Positions 33,261 to 42,974 of a stretch of DNA of 64,000 bases are shown here, one piece after another. Numbering within the stretch: position 1 is the stretch's first letter; each line of letters opens with the position of its first letter. The translations under genes were made by a program, and so were the position numbers. The notes under the pieces were generated by a model. The model saw only the letters and a program-made list of their open reading frames with translations, searched no databases and was not told where the DNA came from. Origin of the DNA: Zygnema cylindricum (taxonomy: Eukaryota; Streptophyta; Zygnematophyceae; Zygnematales; Zygnemataceae); NCBI GenBank assembly GCA_037447655.1, contig JBBHKE010001954.1, positions 205,941-269,940 on the forward strand. The letters are read 5' to 3'.

Positions 33261-33383
33261 TTTTTTTAAAGTAAATGGTTCATTCGATTGGGCAGATAGA
33301 GCAAATACCATATTGTTTTCTTGAAGTCGTGAACTTGTTCTTCTTCCCCTTGGAAATACTGAAGCTGGTATACTTCGTTGTCT

Positions 33384-34082
33384 TCATCTTGGTACTCTGA
33401 TATCCTTATGAGATTCTTCTTGATCATTTGAAGTTTCCATATCTGTTGATGTCTTGTCGTCATTTCTTTGTACCTGGTTTGGTTCTTTAATATTCTTATC
33501 TTCTTCCTCTATTAAAATGTACTCTTGATATGATGGAGTAATAATTTGCTGAAATAAGTCTTTAGTTTTTCCTTCGTCTTTGACTATCATATTTCTTACT
33601 ACCTTCACATCATGGGTAAGTAGGTCATATACTCTATATCCTTTTGCATTTACATCATATCCTACTAGGATTCCCGGCTTTCCCTTTGGATCCATTTTCC
33701 ACTTGGTTTGATCATTATCTAGATAAAATATCTTGCTTCCAAAAACTCTTAGATGACTAACATCTAGTCGTTTTCCTGTTCACAATTCATATGGAGTTTT
33801 TCCATTTTCTACAGCTTTTGTACTTACTCTATTCTTGATATAATTCGCACAATTAAATGCCTCTGCCCAAAATTTTGAGTCCATTCCTTTATCTGCCAAC
33901 ATGCTCCTTGCACTTTCTGTCAAGGTTCTGTTGAGTCGATCTGCTGTTGAGTCGTTCTGCTACACCATTTTGTTCAGGTGTATGGGGAACTGTTAGTTTA
34001 TGATGAATTCCTTGTTTTTTCAGGTATGCAGCAAACTCCTTTGATATGTATTCACCTCCATTGTCTGTTCGTAGTTGTAATA
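33384..34082 (-). pseudogene. Copia E linker and integrase C-terminal part
   Basis: It encodes the SH3-like linker MDPKGKPGILVGYDVNAKGY RVYD, then upstream the integrase piece with a DNGGEY second-Asp block at the very right end and NGVAERLN carrying the catalytic Glu. A 16-bp tandem duplication (33930-33945 and 33946-33961, GTTGAGTCG.TCTGCT) lies inside this Glu block and shifts the frame. Confidence 0.8.
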
Positions 34083-34531
34083 TGTAACAAGGTTACAATT
34101 ATGTACAGTACAGGCTGCTACAGTTGCGGTTCAGAAGACTAGCGCAGCATAGCAGTATAGCAATGCAGCGTAGCAGTATAGCAACGCCGCAGAATGTAGA
34201 TTAGACTACAATGTTCTAAAAGATAGTTTGGTTAGATCGTGGTTGACCGAGAAGGTCCACGTGTAAATAATTTGAACCAAGTTTACTGGCAGCTGATTAG
34301 TTTAAATAGTCAAGTAGTCTTAGTCAACGGTAGACTCTTGAATAGACTTAGTCAACGGTAGACTTTTGAATAGACCTTTACAGTGAGCTTTAAATCTTGT
34401 AATCTCTTCCCGATTAATAAATTTCAATCCTTTCTGTCAATGCAGCGTACTTAATGTCGCTACGAGGGGATCCCTAGGGATTATTCCGCTGTGCAATTGG
34501 ATTGTGGTGTTATTATATTGTTCTTTTTACA
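34083..34531 (+). repeat. 5' LTR of Gypsy F
   Basis: 449 bp, from TGTAACAAGG to TTTTTACA, with the PBS one base after it. It contains a short direct repeat of GTAGCAGTATAGCAATGC type (34148-34185) and another of TAGTCAACGGTAGACT (34320-34365). The partner LTR is missing. Confidence 0.8.
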
Positions 34532-34532
34532 C

Positions 34533-34544
34533 TAGTATCACAGC
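34533..34544 (+). promoter_or_regulatory. Primer-binding site of Gypsy F (tRNA-iMet type)
   Basis: TAGTATCACAGC, two mismatches from TGGTATCAGAGC, located one base after the LTR end. The position is what decides the call. Confidence 0.75.
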
Positions 34545-34565
34545 TTTTCCTCGTGACTCGATAGC

Positions 34566-35630
34566 ATGACAGAGCACGGCGTATCCACAGTGGACATGTT
34601 GACTCAAGTTTTTCGGGAATTAGAAAACGTTAGATTATAGAATGCTCACTTGAGTGATACTGTCGCAAGTTTGGAATCTCGTCTTGGTGAAAGAACGCAT
34701 GGAGGCATTGAGAGGGATTTGAGGAGACCTTAATTAAGACTTCTCGATGAGTTTGACCCGGCGAGACATAAGAATCTCGATGCGTGGTTGTATTCTATTG
34801 CGAATTATCTCGATAATTTTCCTAGCGTATCGGATCGTGAGAAGATTCATTATGCAGGCGGTCTTATTAAAGGGGCAGTAGGAGCATGGTGGAGGACGAT
34901 GGTTGAGGGCGAGGAAATACCAACTGGTTCGACCTCTTTCATCCAGCTCCTCCGTGACTCCTGGCAACGCGTGAATACGGTTAAGGCTGTAAGGGACAAA
35001 ATCTCGATGTTAAAGCAACGCACCTCGGTGTTGGAGTCCACGCAGCGATTTTTGGAATGCAAGGTTCAAATACCAACGATGACGGAGGACAAAGCCGTGG
35101 ATCTTTATGTAAAGAGGCTCAAAGCATCCATCCGGAGGGATGTGGAAAAATGGCTCGCACGGGAAAGTACGACCCCTAGCCTCTCGACAATTATTCAGTT
35201 TGCGGAACAGAACGATTCAGTGGACTTCACGTTCCGTAGATCTTATCATTTTGGATCGAGCAGCGGCAGTGGAGGGCGACGAGATGATGGTCCGACTCCC
35301 ATGGAGCTCGAAGCGATTGATGTGGATAAGGATGTGGTCAATGTACTGAGGAAAAAGAAGAATACCCCCAAAGCCAAGACCAATGACCTGTCCCCCGAGG
35401 AACTTCAACAGATAAGGCAAATTGGATTGTGTTTCCAATGCGGTTCCCCGGACCATATGGCCAGAGATTGTCCAAAAAGGAAAGTCCCTAAGAAAGGCAA
35501 GCTCACAGTCATGGGGTTAGTTGGTGAAGGTGGTGACCCTTTGGTTTTTCAAGGTCCGATCGGTATGAGCACAACTAGTTTCATGGTGGATTCGGGCGCA
35601 TCGGGGAATTTTATCAACAAGAAGACGTGA
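34566..35630 (+). pseudogene. Gypsy F gag with zinc knuckle and protease start
   Basis: An ATG at 34566 opens the gag frame, which is interrupted by in-frame TAG (34638-34640) and TAA (34731-34733), then runs open to 35630. Landmarks: LRLLDEFDPARHKNLDAW, AVGAWWRTM, PTPMELEAI, a full CCHC knuckle CFQCGSPDHMARDCPKR and the protease start MVDSGASGNFI. Both stops lie where CAG and CAA would be natural, consistent with C-to-T changes. The frame ends at TGA (35628-35630) after a shift inside the protease. Confidence 0.85.
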
Positions 35631-35854
35631 AAAGGTTAAAACTTCCTCTTATTGCTATTTCGGATAATCATTCTGTTCAATTGGCCGACGGGAGTTCCTT
35701 CTCAATTACTCATCGCACTCCGAGGATACGTGTCCGAATGGGAAAATTCCAATGGTGTGACACGCTCTATGTATTACCCCTTGGGGACCATGAGGTAATC
35801 CTAGGGAAACCGTGGCTACGGAAGTGGAACCCGACGATCGATTGGAGAAACGGT
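35627..35854 (+). pseudogene. Gypsy F protease second half
   Basis: Shifted frame encoding SVQLADGSSFSITHRTPRIR, LYVLPLGDHEVILGKPWLRK and NPTIDWRNG, the flap and C-terminal part of a Ty3-type aspartic protease. It is cut at 35854 by the Copia D LTR. Confidence 0.82.
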
Positions 35855-36890
35855 TGTAACTCTGAGACCTCGATAGGTCCTCAGAGTAGGCAACTCACAC
35901 TAAGCCTCTAGGATAGCCCTGGCCCATTTGTGTTTCAGCAAGTATAACTGCCACCCTGACAAACAAAAACTCTAACCACATTCACTGCTGTGAAGTCAAG
36001 ACTCTTCTGAATCCATAGTAAAAAGAATCTCTGAATTTGCTCCCTTGAGCAGTAAGTTATGGAGGGTCAAAGTTGACCTTTTGTATAGAAGCTCCCTGGG
36101 AGAGAGGGTCCAATCTATCAAATTTTTCTAAGTCCTATCTCGATCTAAAACTCTATCTACTGAAGTACGGCACCAATCACAATATTGTATCGTACATAAA
36201 GGTACAGGTACCGGTGTACTTTCTGTACGTCCATTGTACAACATGGCCAACAAATCGACACATGTTATTTTTGGATTAGTTCCTGTAATCCTCGGAGATG
36301 TCGTATTCCAATATGGTTGTGTCACGTGTCAATCGATGTAACGTTGACCGCAAACCGCCGAAAACCTATTCCGCGATCTTGGCATGCTTCGCGGCCGTCC
36401 GATTAAACCGGATTTCAATCGTAGCCGTCATAAATACTTGCGCGATATTTGTTTTGCCTTCGAAACAAAGTGCGCGGTATCTGTTTTTGGATGTTCCGTA
36501 CGTCCTAAAACACAAACTGTATCTATATCTAAATATCCCGTTAAATGAAATAGCCTACGTGTAAGTATTTATCTAATTATCAAACCCTATATTGTATAAC
36601 CTTGATCTAGGACTAATTGGCTAAGGCTATCGGCTACCGGCGGCTCTGACGGACGGCAGGTACCACGTTCAAATCCCGGGTCCGTCAATTACTATTTTGG
36701 TAAATCTACCAATCTAATGTCTGTCCCCATCTGGATAGTATAGGCGGCTATGGCTCTATCTCCCTCTCCAACTTTCAATAAGTGCGACAAGTGTGGGAGC
36801 TGGAGAGAGGAGTTAGAGGCAGACTGCCTCTGCTTTTTTTTTGCATTTTACAAAACCTAGAAAATACTAAAATAGCCTTTAATTTCTACA
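35855..36890 (-). repeat. Complete 3' LTR of Copia copy D
   Basis: 1036 bp, TGTAACTCTGAG to TTTCTACA, adjoining the polypurine tract. Close in length to the copy B LTR (1034 bp). Carries the terminal hairpin near 35861-35887. Confidence 0.9.
36611..36686 (+). promoter_or_regulatory. tRNA-like module in copy D LTR
   Basis: The same 76-nt module as at 479-554, with A-box-like TGGCTAAGGCTATCGG, a B-box CGTTCAAATCCC (one base changed at its start) and a TTTT run shortly after. Length and ends (GAC...GTC) are conserved between copies. Confidence 0.52.
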
Positions 36891-36903
36891 CTCCCCTTAT
36901 TTT

Positions 36904-37555
36904 CTAGTCACTCTTTATTTTAAGACCACACTTCTCTTGACAAAAAAATAGTTTAGGGGAAGGCACAGGTTTGGTCATCATATCTGCTACCATGTCACTA
37001 TCAAGTTTATACTCCAAACTGATTATCTTGTTTTCTACTTTCTCCCTAACAAAGCTAAGTCTAATGTCCATGTGTTTGGCTTTAAAGTGATGTTTAGGAT
37101 TGGCAAAAATGGCAATGGCAGCCTGATTATCACAAAACACTTTTTTGGACACCACTTTTAAGATGCCCAAGCTCACCAAGCAAAGACTTGACCCACATTA
37201 ATTCTTTTATAGCAGAGCAAGAAGCCATGTACTCAGCCTCCATGGTAGACTGAGCAATGACCTTTTGCTGCTTGCTGCTCCAACAGCAAGCCCCATCATC
37301 CACATACAATACATATCTAGATGTGCATCTCCTCATAGGAGCATCCCCATAGCTGGCATCACTCGAAGTAGTGATGGAAGTATTGTTCCCACCGAAATGC
37401 AACCATAGATCCCTATTCCCTATGAGATATCTAAGGACTCTCTTAGCTGCCTCCCAATCTTTCTTAGTGGGAGCATTAAGACTCCTACTTAGTACTTCTA
37501 CAGCTGCGGCTATGTCCGGACGGGTACAATTCATGAAATATATTAGGCTGCCCAC
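36904..37555 (-). pseudogene. Copia copy D RNase H
   Basis: Two overlapping frames give an almost full RNase H: GSLIYFMNCTRPDIAAAVEV, SSDASYGDAPMRRCTSRYVL, QSTMEAEYMASCSAIKELMW, FCDNQAAIAIFANPKHHFK and MMTKPVPSPKLFFC. One frameshift near 37130-37179 separates them. Confidence 0.88.
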
Positions 37556-37660
37556 TACTTGTCTATAAGGGATGGTCTGTATAAATCCTTTCTCTTCCGG
37601 GCCTACCTCATCATCTAAGATTATAACTCCCTCTTCCTCACTCCCCTCACTTCCCTTCTT

Positions 37661-38510
37661 TCATTCCATAGGAGTGGTACAACTATTAACCTTGTCAATT
37701 TGGAATTTTTCTAACATGTTTCCAATGGCCTCTTTTTGAGTTAATCTTATTATCTTTCCGTCTTTGTCTCTCTCTACCTGAATTCCGAAAATATACCTTG
37801 CTTCTCCCATATCCTTCATCTCAAATCTTCTTTTTAAATCATTTTTCAACTTATTTATTTTATCCATGGATTTACTTAAAACAAGCAAATCATCAACCTA
37901 AATTGCAATAAAAATAATTCCTTCCTCATCTTCAAACAAATAAATTAAGTGATTTGAGCTGATCCGAATATATTCCTAACTTGTAAGAAACTCATCGAGC
38001 TTCTTGTTCCATTGCCGAGGCGCGTGTTTCGGCCCATACAAGGATTTGATCAATCGGCATACCTTGCTTTCCTCCCCTTGCTCCACAAATCCTTCGGGGT
38101 GTCGCATAAAAATTTCCTCTTCCAACTCTCAATGTAGGAAGGCTCTCTTGATGTCCATCTGATGCACTTCTATGTCTTCTACTGCCGCCATACTGAGAAG
38201 CATGCGAACCGAAGGAAACTTGACGACTCGAGCAAAAGTCTCCTCGTAGTCAATTCCCTCTTTCTGGGTAAATCCCTTCGCCACTAACCGAGCTTTGTAG
38301 CGCTCAATGGTGTTATCATTGTTGAGTTTCAACTTAAATACCCACTTACACCCAATTGGCTTCTTGTCAAGAGGACAATCCACGAATTCCCATGTATCGG
38401 CCGCCATAATTGTGGCTATCTCCTCTTTAATGGTTGTCTTCCACCGGTTTCTTTCAGGATAAGTCATTGCCTCATTATAAGTTTCAGGTTCATCGGGGTT
38501 AGACAGTTTG
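37661..38510 (-). pseudogene. Copia copy D reverse transcriptase (stop in YVDD box)
   Basis: Pieces at 38129-38662 (WVFKLKLNNDNTIERYKARL, VHQMDIKRAFLH) and 37661-37888 cover the polymerase. In the catalytic box the Tyr of YVDD is a TAG stop (about 37897), where copy A has TAT. Further frameshifts occur between 37990 and 38130. Confidence 0.86.
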
Positions 38511-39155
38511 GTTACCTTATTGTTAACTTGTCTCTCTTGCAGTCTTTTGCTGCTTCTTCTTCCTCCCTCAAACTCGGTTGGCGGAATAGATGGCTCTCTT
38601 GGATTCTTCCGAACAGATTCTAGTTCTCCCCTATCCCTTGATTCCAGGTCGATTCCCACCACGTTTTCGCTTCGGTTAGAGTTAATACTACGGGTTCCAC
38701 ATTTGGGTCCTTCTCGATCTGATCCGTACCTGCAGGATCATCATCTTCTTTAAATCCGGGAGTGTTAGGAAGATCAAAGTCAACAGAATTTTCTGACTCA
38801 AATCTGATTTTGACTGTCTTTGTATGCTTAAAGGGAGCTATAGATTTTCCTTCATCCATGACCATTATATGCTTCACTAGGATAATATCATCTCTTTTGA
38901 GATCATAGACTCTGTATTCTTTTACATCTTCATCATATCCTAGTAGATATCCTTGTTTTCCTTTTGGGTCTAACTTCTAGTTTGACCGATTTGTGTCTAA
39001 ACTGAACACTTGACTACCGAAAATCTTTAAGTGTGAAACATCAAGTTTTCAGCCTGTCCATCTCTTATAGGGTGTTTGGCCTTTTACTGCTGAAGTAAGA
39101 ACTCTATTCTTGAGATAATTTGCACAGTTCATTGCTTCAGCCCAAAACTTCTTTC
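38511..39155 (-). pseudogene. Copia copy D linker
   Basis: The acidic tether (KHIMVMDEGKSIAPFKHTKT, RFESENSVDFDLPNTPGF) and degenerate SH3-like region, homologous to 2125-2670 of copy A. Confidence 0.78.
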
Positions 39156-39600
39156 CTATCTTTTATCTGACAGCATACTCCTAGCACTATCACTCAGTGT
39201 TCTATTTAATCTTTCAGCTACACCATTCTGCTCAAGATTTTCAGGAACCGTCTTTTGGTGCTGCACTCCATCTTGTCTCAAAAAATCCTCATATTGGTTA
39301 GAGGTATACTCTCCACCATTGTCACTCCTTACTCTTTTGATTGAGATTTCATAGAGTTTTTCACTCCATGCTTTATATTGTTTAAAACATTCCTTAGCCT
39401 CTGACTTATTTAGCAAAAAATACACCCTGGAATACCGAGACGAATCATCAATGATAGTCATCATAAATCTCTTCCCCCTGGGTGATGGCACTCTGGCCGA
39501 CCCCCAAATATCTCTGTGTACTAAATCTAGAATCTTTTCTCCCTTATAGGTGGCAATTTTTGGGAAGGGTAACCTGTGTGCTTTACCTTGAGCACATCCA
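39156..39600 (-). pseudogene. Copia copy D integrase core
   Basis: Encodes TIIDDSSRYSRVYFLLNKSE, KRVRSDNGGEYTSNQYEDFL and [17 protein letters not shown], so second Asp and catalytic Glu are present. The first catalytic Asp survives as HRDI near 39510, unlike in copy A. The frame is broken at both ends. Confidence 0.86.
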
Positions 39601-40351
39601 CTACAATCACTTAGATTCTCACTTTCACCGAATTAAATCCCTTCCACTACTCCCATCTTTTTCATCTCTCTTAACTTATCTAGATTCACATGCCGAAGCC
39701 TCTTATGCCACAACATTATATCATGAACACCAACATAATAAAGTTTCTTCTTTTCATTGCTTAAAATCAGCCTAAACATCCCTTGGCTACCTTTTTCAGC
39801 AGTGAAATAAACTTCTTCCTCAAAACTAGCAATAAAGACTCCTTTCCTAGTGCTAGTATCAAAATCCTTAACATCTACTACAGACGTAGAGATTAGGTTT
39901 TTTGTTCAGCCCAGGAATAAACAATACTTCAGAAAATATAACTATAGATGTCTTTCCTTCTACTAACACTTTTAGATCTACCGATCCCACAAGAGTAGTA
40001 TTGATTATCCTCCCATCCCTGTACTTTATCTCTACGGTGGGAATCTTTCTTATGTTAGTGAACAGATGTTTATCTTTACACATGTGCATGGATGCACCTG
40101 AATCTACAATCCAGCATGCTTCACCTTTCAATCCACCGAAATAACATTTCTGCTTTCGTGGAATTTCGATCTCGTTTTTCTCTTCCAACTCCTCATCCAA
40201 TAGGAGTTCATCGTCCTCGTCCTCGAATTGCTCCTCATTTACCTATGTCACAAGGGCCTTTTTCTTTCCTCTCGAGGGTCCACCGGTCTGCCCCTCCTTT
40301 AACCGCAGCTCGGTTAACTTAGTGCATTCAGCCATATACTGCCCGGGTTTC
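39601..40351 (-). pseudogene. Copia copy D pre-integrase, protease and zinc knuckle
   Basis: Contains the protease ACWIVDSGASMHMCKDKHLF (39868-40200) and, at about 40290-40345, the end of the gag zinc knuckle with its last Cys kept (YMAECTKL). At about 40350 the knuckle coding sequence is joined directly to LTR sequence, so gag and PBS are deleted. Confidence 0.83.
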
Positions 40352-40607
40352 TACCGGCTACCTTGGCGGACGGCAGGTACCAGGTTCAAACCTTGGGTCC
40401 TCCAAGTTCATTTTGGTAAAATCTACCTCCCTAATACCTGTCCTCGTCGAGATAGCATAGGCGGCCATGGCTCTATCTCCCTCTCCAACTTTCAGTGACT
40501 GCGACAAGTGTGGAAGCTGGAGAGAGGAGTTAGAGGCAGACTGCCTCTGCTTCTTTTTTGCATTTTACAAAACATAGAAAATACTAAAATAACCTTTAAT
40601 TCCTACA
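40352..40607 (-). repeat. 256-bp remnant of Copia copy D 5' LTR
   Basis: Begins CTACCGGCTACC inside the tRNA-like module (its A-box half is lost, the B-box part GGTTCAAACC remains) and ends TTCCTACA. Confidence 0.83.
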
Positions 40608-40826
40608 TCAGTACCACCTGGTACTTAGTTTATTTATTTGTGTGATGGTTCAGTTTTGTTTTGGTTGTCTTGTATTGTCTTGAACGATGAATATGATATT
40701 TAGTGCGATGTACGTGTCTAATTCCTTTAATGCGTGTCACTTTGCTTCGGCGCTTGAATGTTTTTTGTTAGGCGCACGTCCGCATGTGGACTTCGGCGCC
40801 CTCGTCTGTTTTTACTTAGTGGAGTA

Positions 40827-41558
40827 AGGGTCAAGTTCCATCAATCGTTTCTGTAATTGTACGGCCAACTCTACGGTCCGAGTTAATTGAGTCGATGTTC
40901 CATCACGAAGATTCTGTAATCCATGAGTTATACATTGAGTGGCACCACGTGGGTTTTGAGTGGATATCTAAAATCTTTTAAAAATCTTCACACTGACAAA
41001 TTTCACTTCAAATCTTCACTTGCGTACCATGTACCGGCGTACCAAGTCATAATACGACAAAACTTTTGTACTTTATGCGGACGCCAGTCTTTTACGCCAG
41101 CTCATTTTTTAGGGTTCTTGTTTTCGAACATGACTAAAATCCTTTGCTGGAAATAGTGTGACGAAAGAAATTGCGCAACGAAGGACTGTTTCGAGATTAC
41201 TTTTTTAATTTTTAGTTGCATTTTGAAAAGTACATACCATGTACAAATTTTGTCTATTTTCGTTGGTTTTCCATTGTGACACGTAGCTTATTCGTCTAGC
41301 GTGTCACGATTAATTTTTTTCTGTATCTGCCAACCCACCTCTTACAGGTACGTTGGCAACTACAGAGAAAAATGAAGCGAACGCCACGCGGATGAACATC
41401 CGACGGTCACTGTTACCTCCAAGACCTTCGGAGAGTATTGGCAAGATTCTCTTTAGTGTTGTTTCGCGTATAAAAACAAAATAAATGGTACGAATTGGTA
41501 CGGATAGGCGCGAATTTCTGTAAACTACCCCACTTTTCGATTGATGGAACTTCACCCT
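40827..41558. mobile_element. GTTCCAT-TIR element 2, 732 bp
   Basis: Left end AGGGTCAAGTTCCATCAATCG... and right end with inverted CGATTGATGGAACTTCACCCT share about 20 of 21 bases. It resembles element 1 (16743-18039) without the nested CACCG insertion and in reverse orientation relative to it. It has a decayed version of the central palindrome near 41318-41374. No transposase is visible. Confidence 0.75.
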
Positions 41559-41632
41559 AAGTGGTCGTGAGTTGTCGGTGTTAAGCAGGTATATGAATCA
41601 GTATTTCAATGAGTTTAGCATGCAGTCTAGTA

Positions 41633-42161
41633 CACCGCGCATCGTTATTAGTGTCAACGACACTAATTTGGGTTCTTAAATTTTTGATTTTTTTCCTCAA
41701 ATAGGATACATGATTTTAATTTTTCCTTGACGTTAATTAAGGTACCGTACAAAATAGCGTAAAGGAAGAATTACAATAATATCTAAATAGTGTAGTGTAC
41801 GGTCGATGTCAGACCGTACATAAATGTACATTTTCAAGTGAAAATTTTACAAAAAATGAGTTAAATTAGACGCGCACGCATAGGATCGTGCGCTAAAAAA
41901 ACGGGATTGTTCTTACACGTAAATTAGTCTTACATGTACGGATATTTAAATTTCATGACGGCGTACGATTTTTAATATTTTGTACGGATACATATATTAG
42001 TGTATATAATCGTACAACGAATATTCCATTTTTGTTGTTCCCAAATTAGCATAAACGCCGAAATTAGAATACACCTTTTTTTTTTAAATCTTAATTAGCG
42101 TCAATGACAGTATATTTACTTTCACACTATTTAAACTTTGACACTAATAACGATGCGCGGT
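41633..42161. mobile_element. CACCG-family TIR element, 529 bp, inverted relative to 17235
   Basis: Terminal inverted repeats CACCGCGCATCGTTATTAG and CTAATAACGATGCGCGGTG with TA at 41631-41632 and 42162-42163. Internal sequence is the reverse complement of 17235-17773 with few differences, so these two are relatively young copies. Confidence 0.85.
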
Positions 42162-42399
42162 GTAGAGATGCATCATGTGTCTGAAGACACATCAGGATGT
42201 AGAGAGAGAAGAAATACTTTTCGTAAGAAGTGAGAGTGGGAGAGGCTGTATCGAAAAGCTTCGGCTTAGTATTATGATATTTGGCCGACATGCTTTCTTG
42301 TGAGCTGTGAGTGTTTTATGTGAATATGTTTATTTAAGCTTACGCTGTGAGATTTGATTTGTCATTTGTGAGCATCTTTATCGTAGCACTTTATCGATT

Positions 42400-42970
42400 T
42401 TTAACACATGGTACGCATATGAAGATTTCAAGTTGAAGTTGGTCGGTGAGAAAAATATTTGACGATTTTCAATATACGATCTTATCATACGTGGTCCCAT
42501 TCAATTTTGAGCACGTGGATTACAGACTCTGCGTGATAGAACATCGTTCAAAATGTAGCATCCTGTAATGTTGGCCGTACGATTACAGGATTTCTCGATG
42601 GAACGAATTACGAGATAACTTTTGTGATGTCGTTTAGGATTTTTGAATGGATGCATCATGTGCGATTTCCGTTGGTCGCCGTCTTGACACGTATACCCAT
42701 TATCCAACGTGTCGCGGCTCAATTTTTTCTGTAAATGGTGATGTACCTCGAGGTACATCACCATTTACAGAAACTTTCGAAGCGAATGCTTCGCGAAAAT
42801 AAATTTAACGGTCATTGTTACCTCCTATAACTTTGGATAATATTGGCAAGATTCTCTGTAATGTTGTTCACGAAAAAAACAAAATAAGCGGTACGACTTA
42901 GTACGGGTAGGCTCCGATTTCTGTAAAGTACAGTACCCCACTTTTCGTCTGATGGAACGCCACCTTTATT
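42400..42970. mobile_element. GTTCCAT-family element 3 (rearranged)
   Basis: Shares the blocks GTGGATTACAGACTCTG (about 42517), GTTGGCCGTACGATTACAG and a GATGGAAC end near 42950 with elements 1 and 2. The right part (42700-42960) is inverted relative to element 1. The left end is not clear. Confidence 0.55.
42726..42773. repeat. 48-bp perfect palindrome
   Basis: Arms 42726-42749 and 42750-42773 are exact reverse complements with no loop. Same position within the element family as 16933-16982 but with matching changes in both arms. Confidence 0.9.
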
Positions 42971-42974
42971 GTTG

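Larger units (their letters stand above)
31650..34082 (-). mobile_element. Copia retrotransposon E, a second family, cut by Gypsy F
   Basis: A minus-strand Copia pol distinct from copies A-D: RNase H, reverse transcriptase, linker and most of integrase are present from left to right. The element stops at 34082, where the LTR of plus-strand Gypsy F begins. Gag, protease and 5' LTR are not seen anywhere to the right, so that side was lost later. Confidence 0.88.
34083..35854 (+). mobile_element. Gypsy (Ty3) retrotransposon F, 5' part only
   Basis: Plus-strand element with complete 5' LTR (34083-34531), tRNA-iMet-type PBS, gag with zinc knuckle and protease. It is interrupted at 35854 by the LTR of Copia D; reverse transcriptase, integrase and 3' LTR are not found beyond Copia D. 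It sits inside Copia E in the opposite orientation. Confidence 0.88.
35855..40607 (-). mobile_element. Copia copy D inside Gypsy F
   Basis: Minus-strand member of the copy A/B family: 3' LTR 35855-36890, RNase H, reverse transcriptase, linker, integrase, protease, zinc knuckle, then a direct join to a 256-bp remnant of the 5' LTR (40352-40607). Left flank ACGGT and right flank TCAGT do not match, and sequence right of 40607 does not resume the Gypsy protease, so the right side has been rearranged. The most complete coding layout of the family apart from copy A. Confidence 0.88.

Noticed and set aside
34788-35630. 280-codon open frame as a host zinc-knuckle gene
   Set aside because: It lies between a Gypsy LTR/PBS and a protease and its frame continues upstream through two stops to the gag start, so it is gag.
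35850-40612. Target duplication for Copia D
   Set aside because: Flanks ACGGT and TCAGT agree at only three of five positions and the disrupted Gypsy element does not resume on the right.
40818-41567. 9-bp target duplication around GTTCCAT element 2
   Set aside because: Only AGTGG is shared and it is offset by one base; not convincing.
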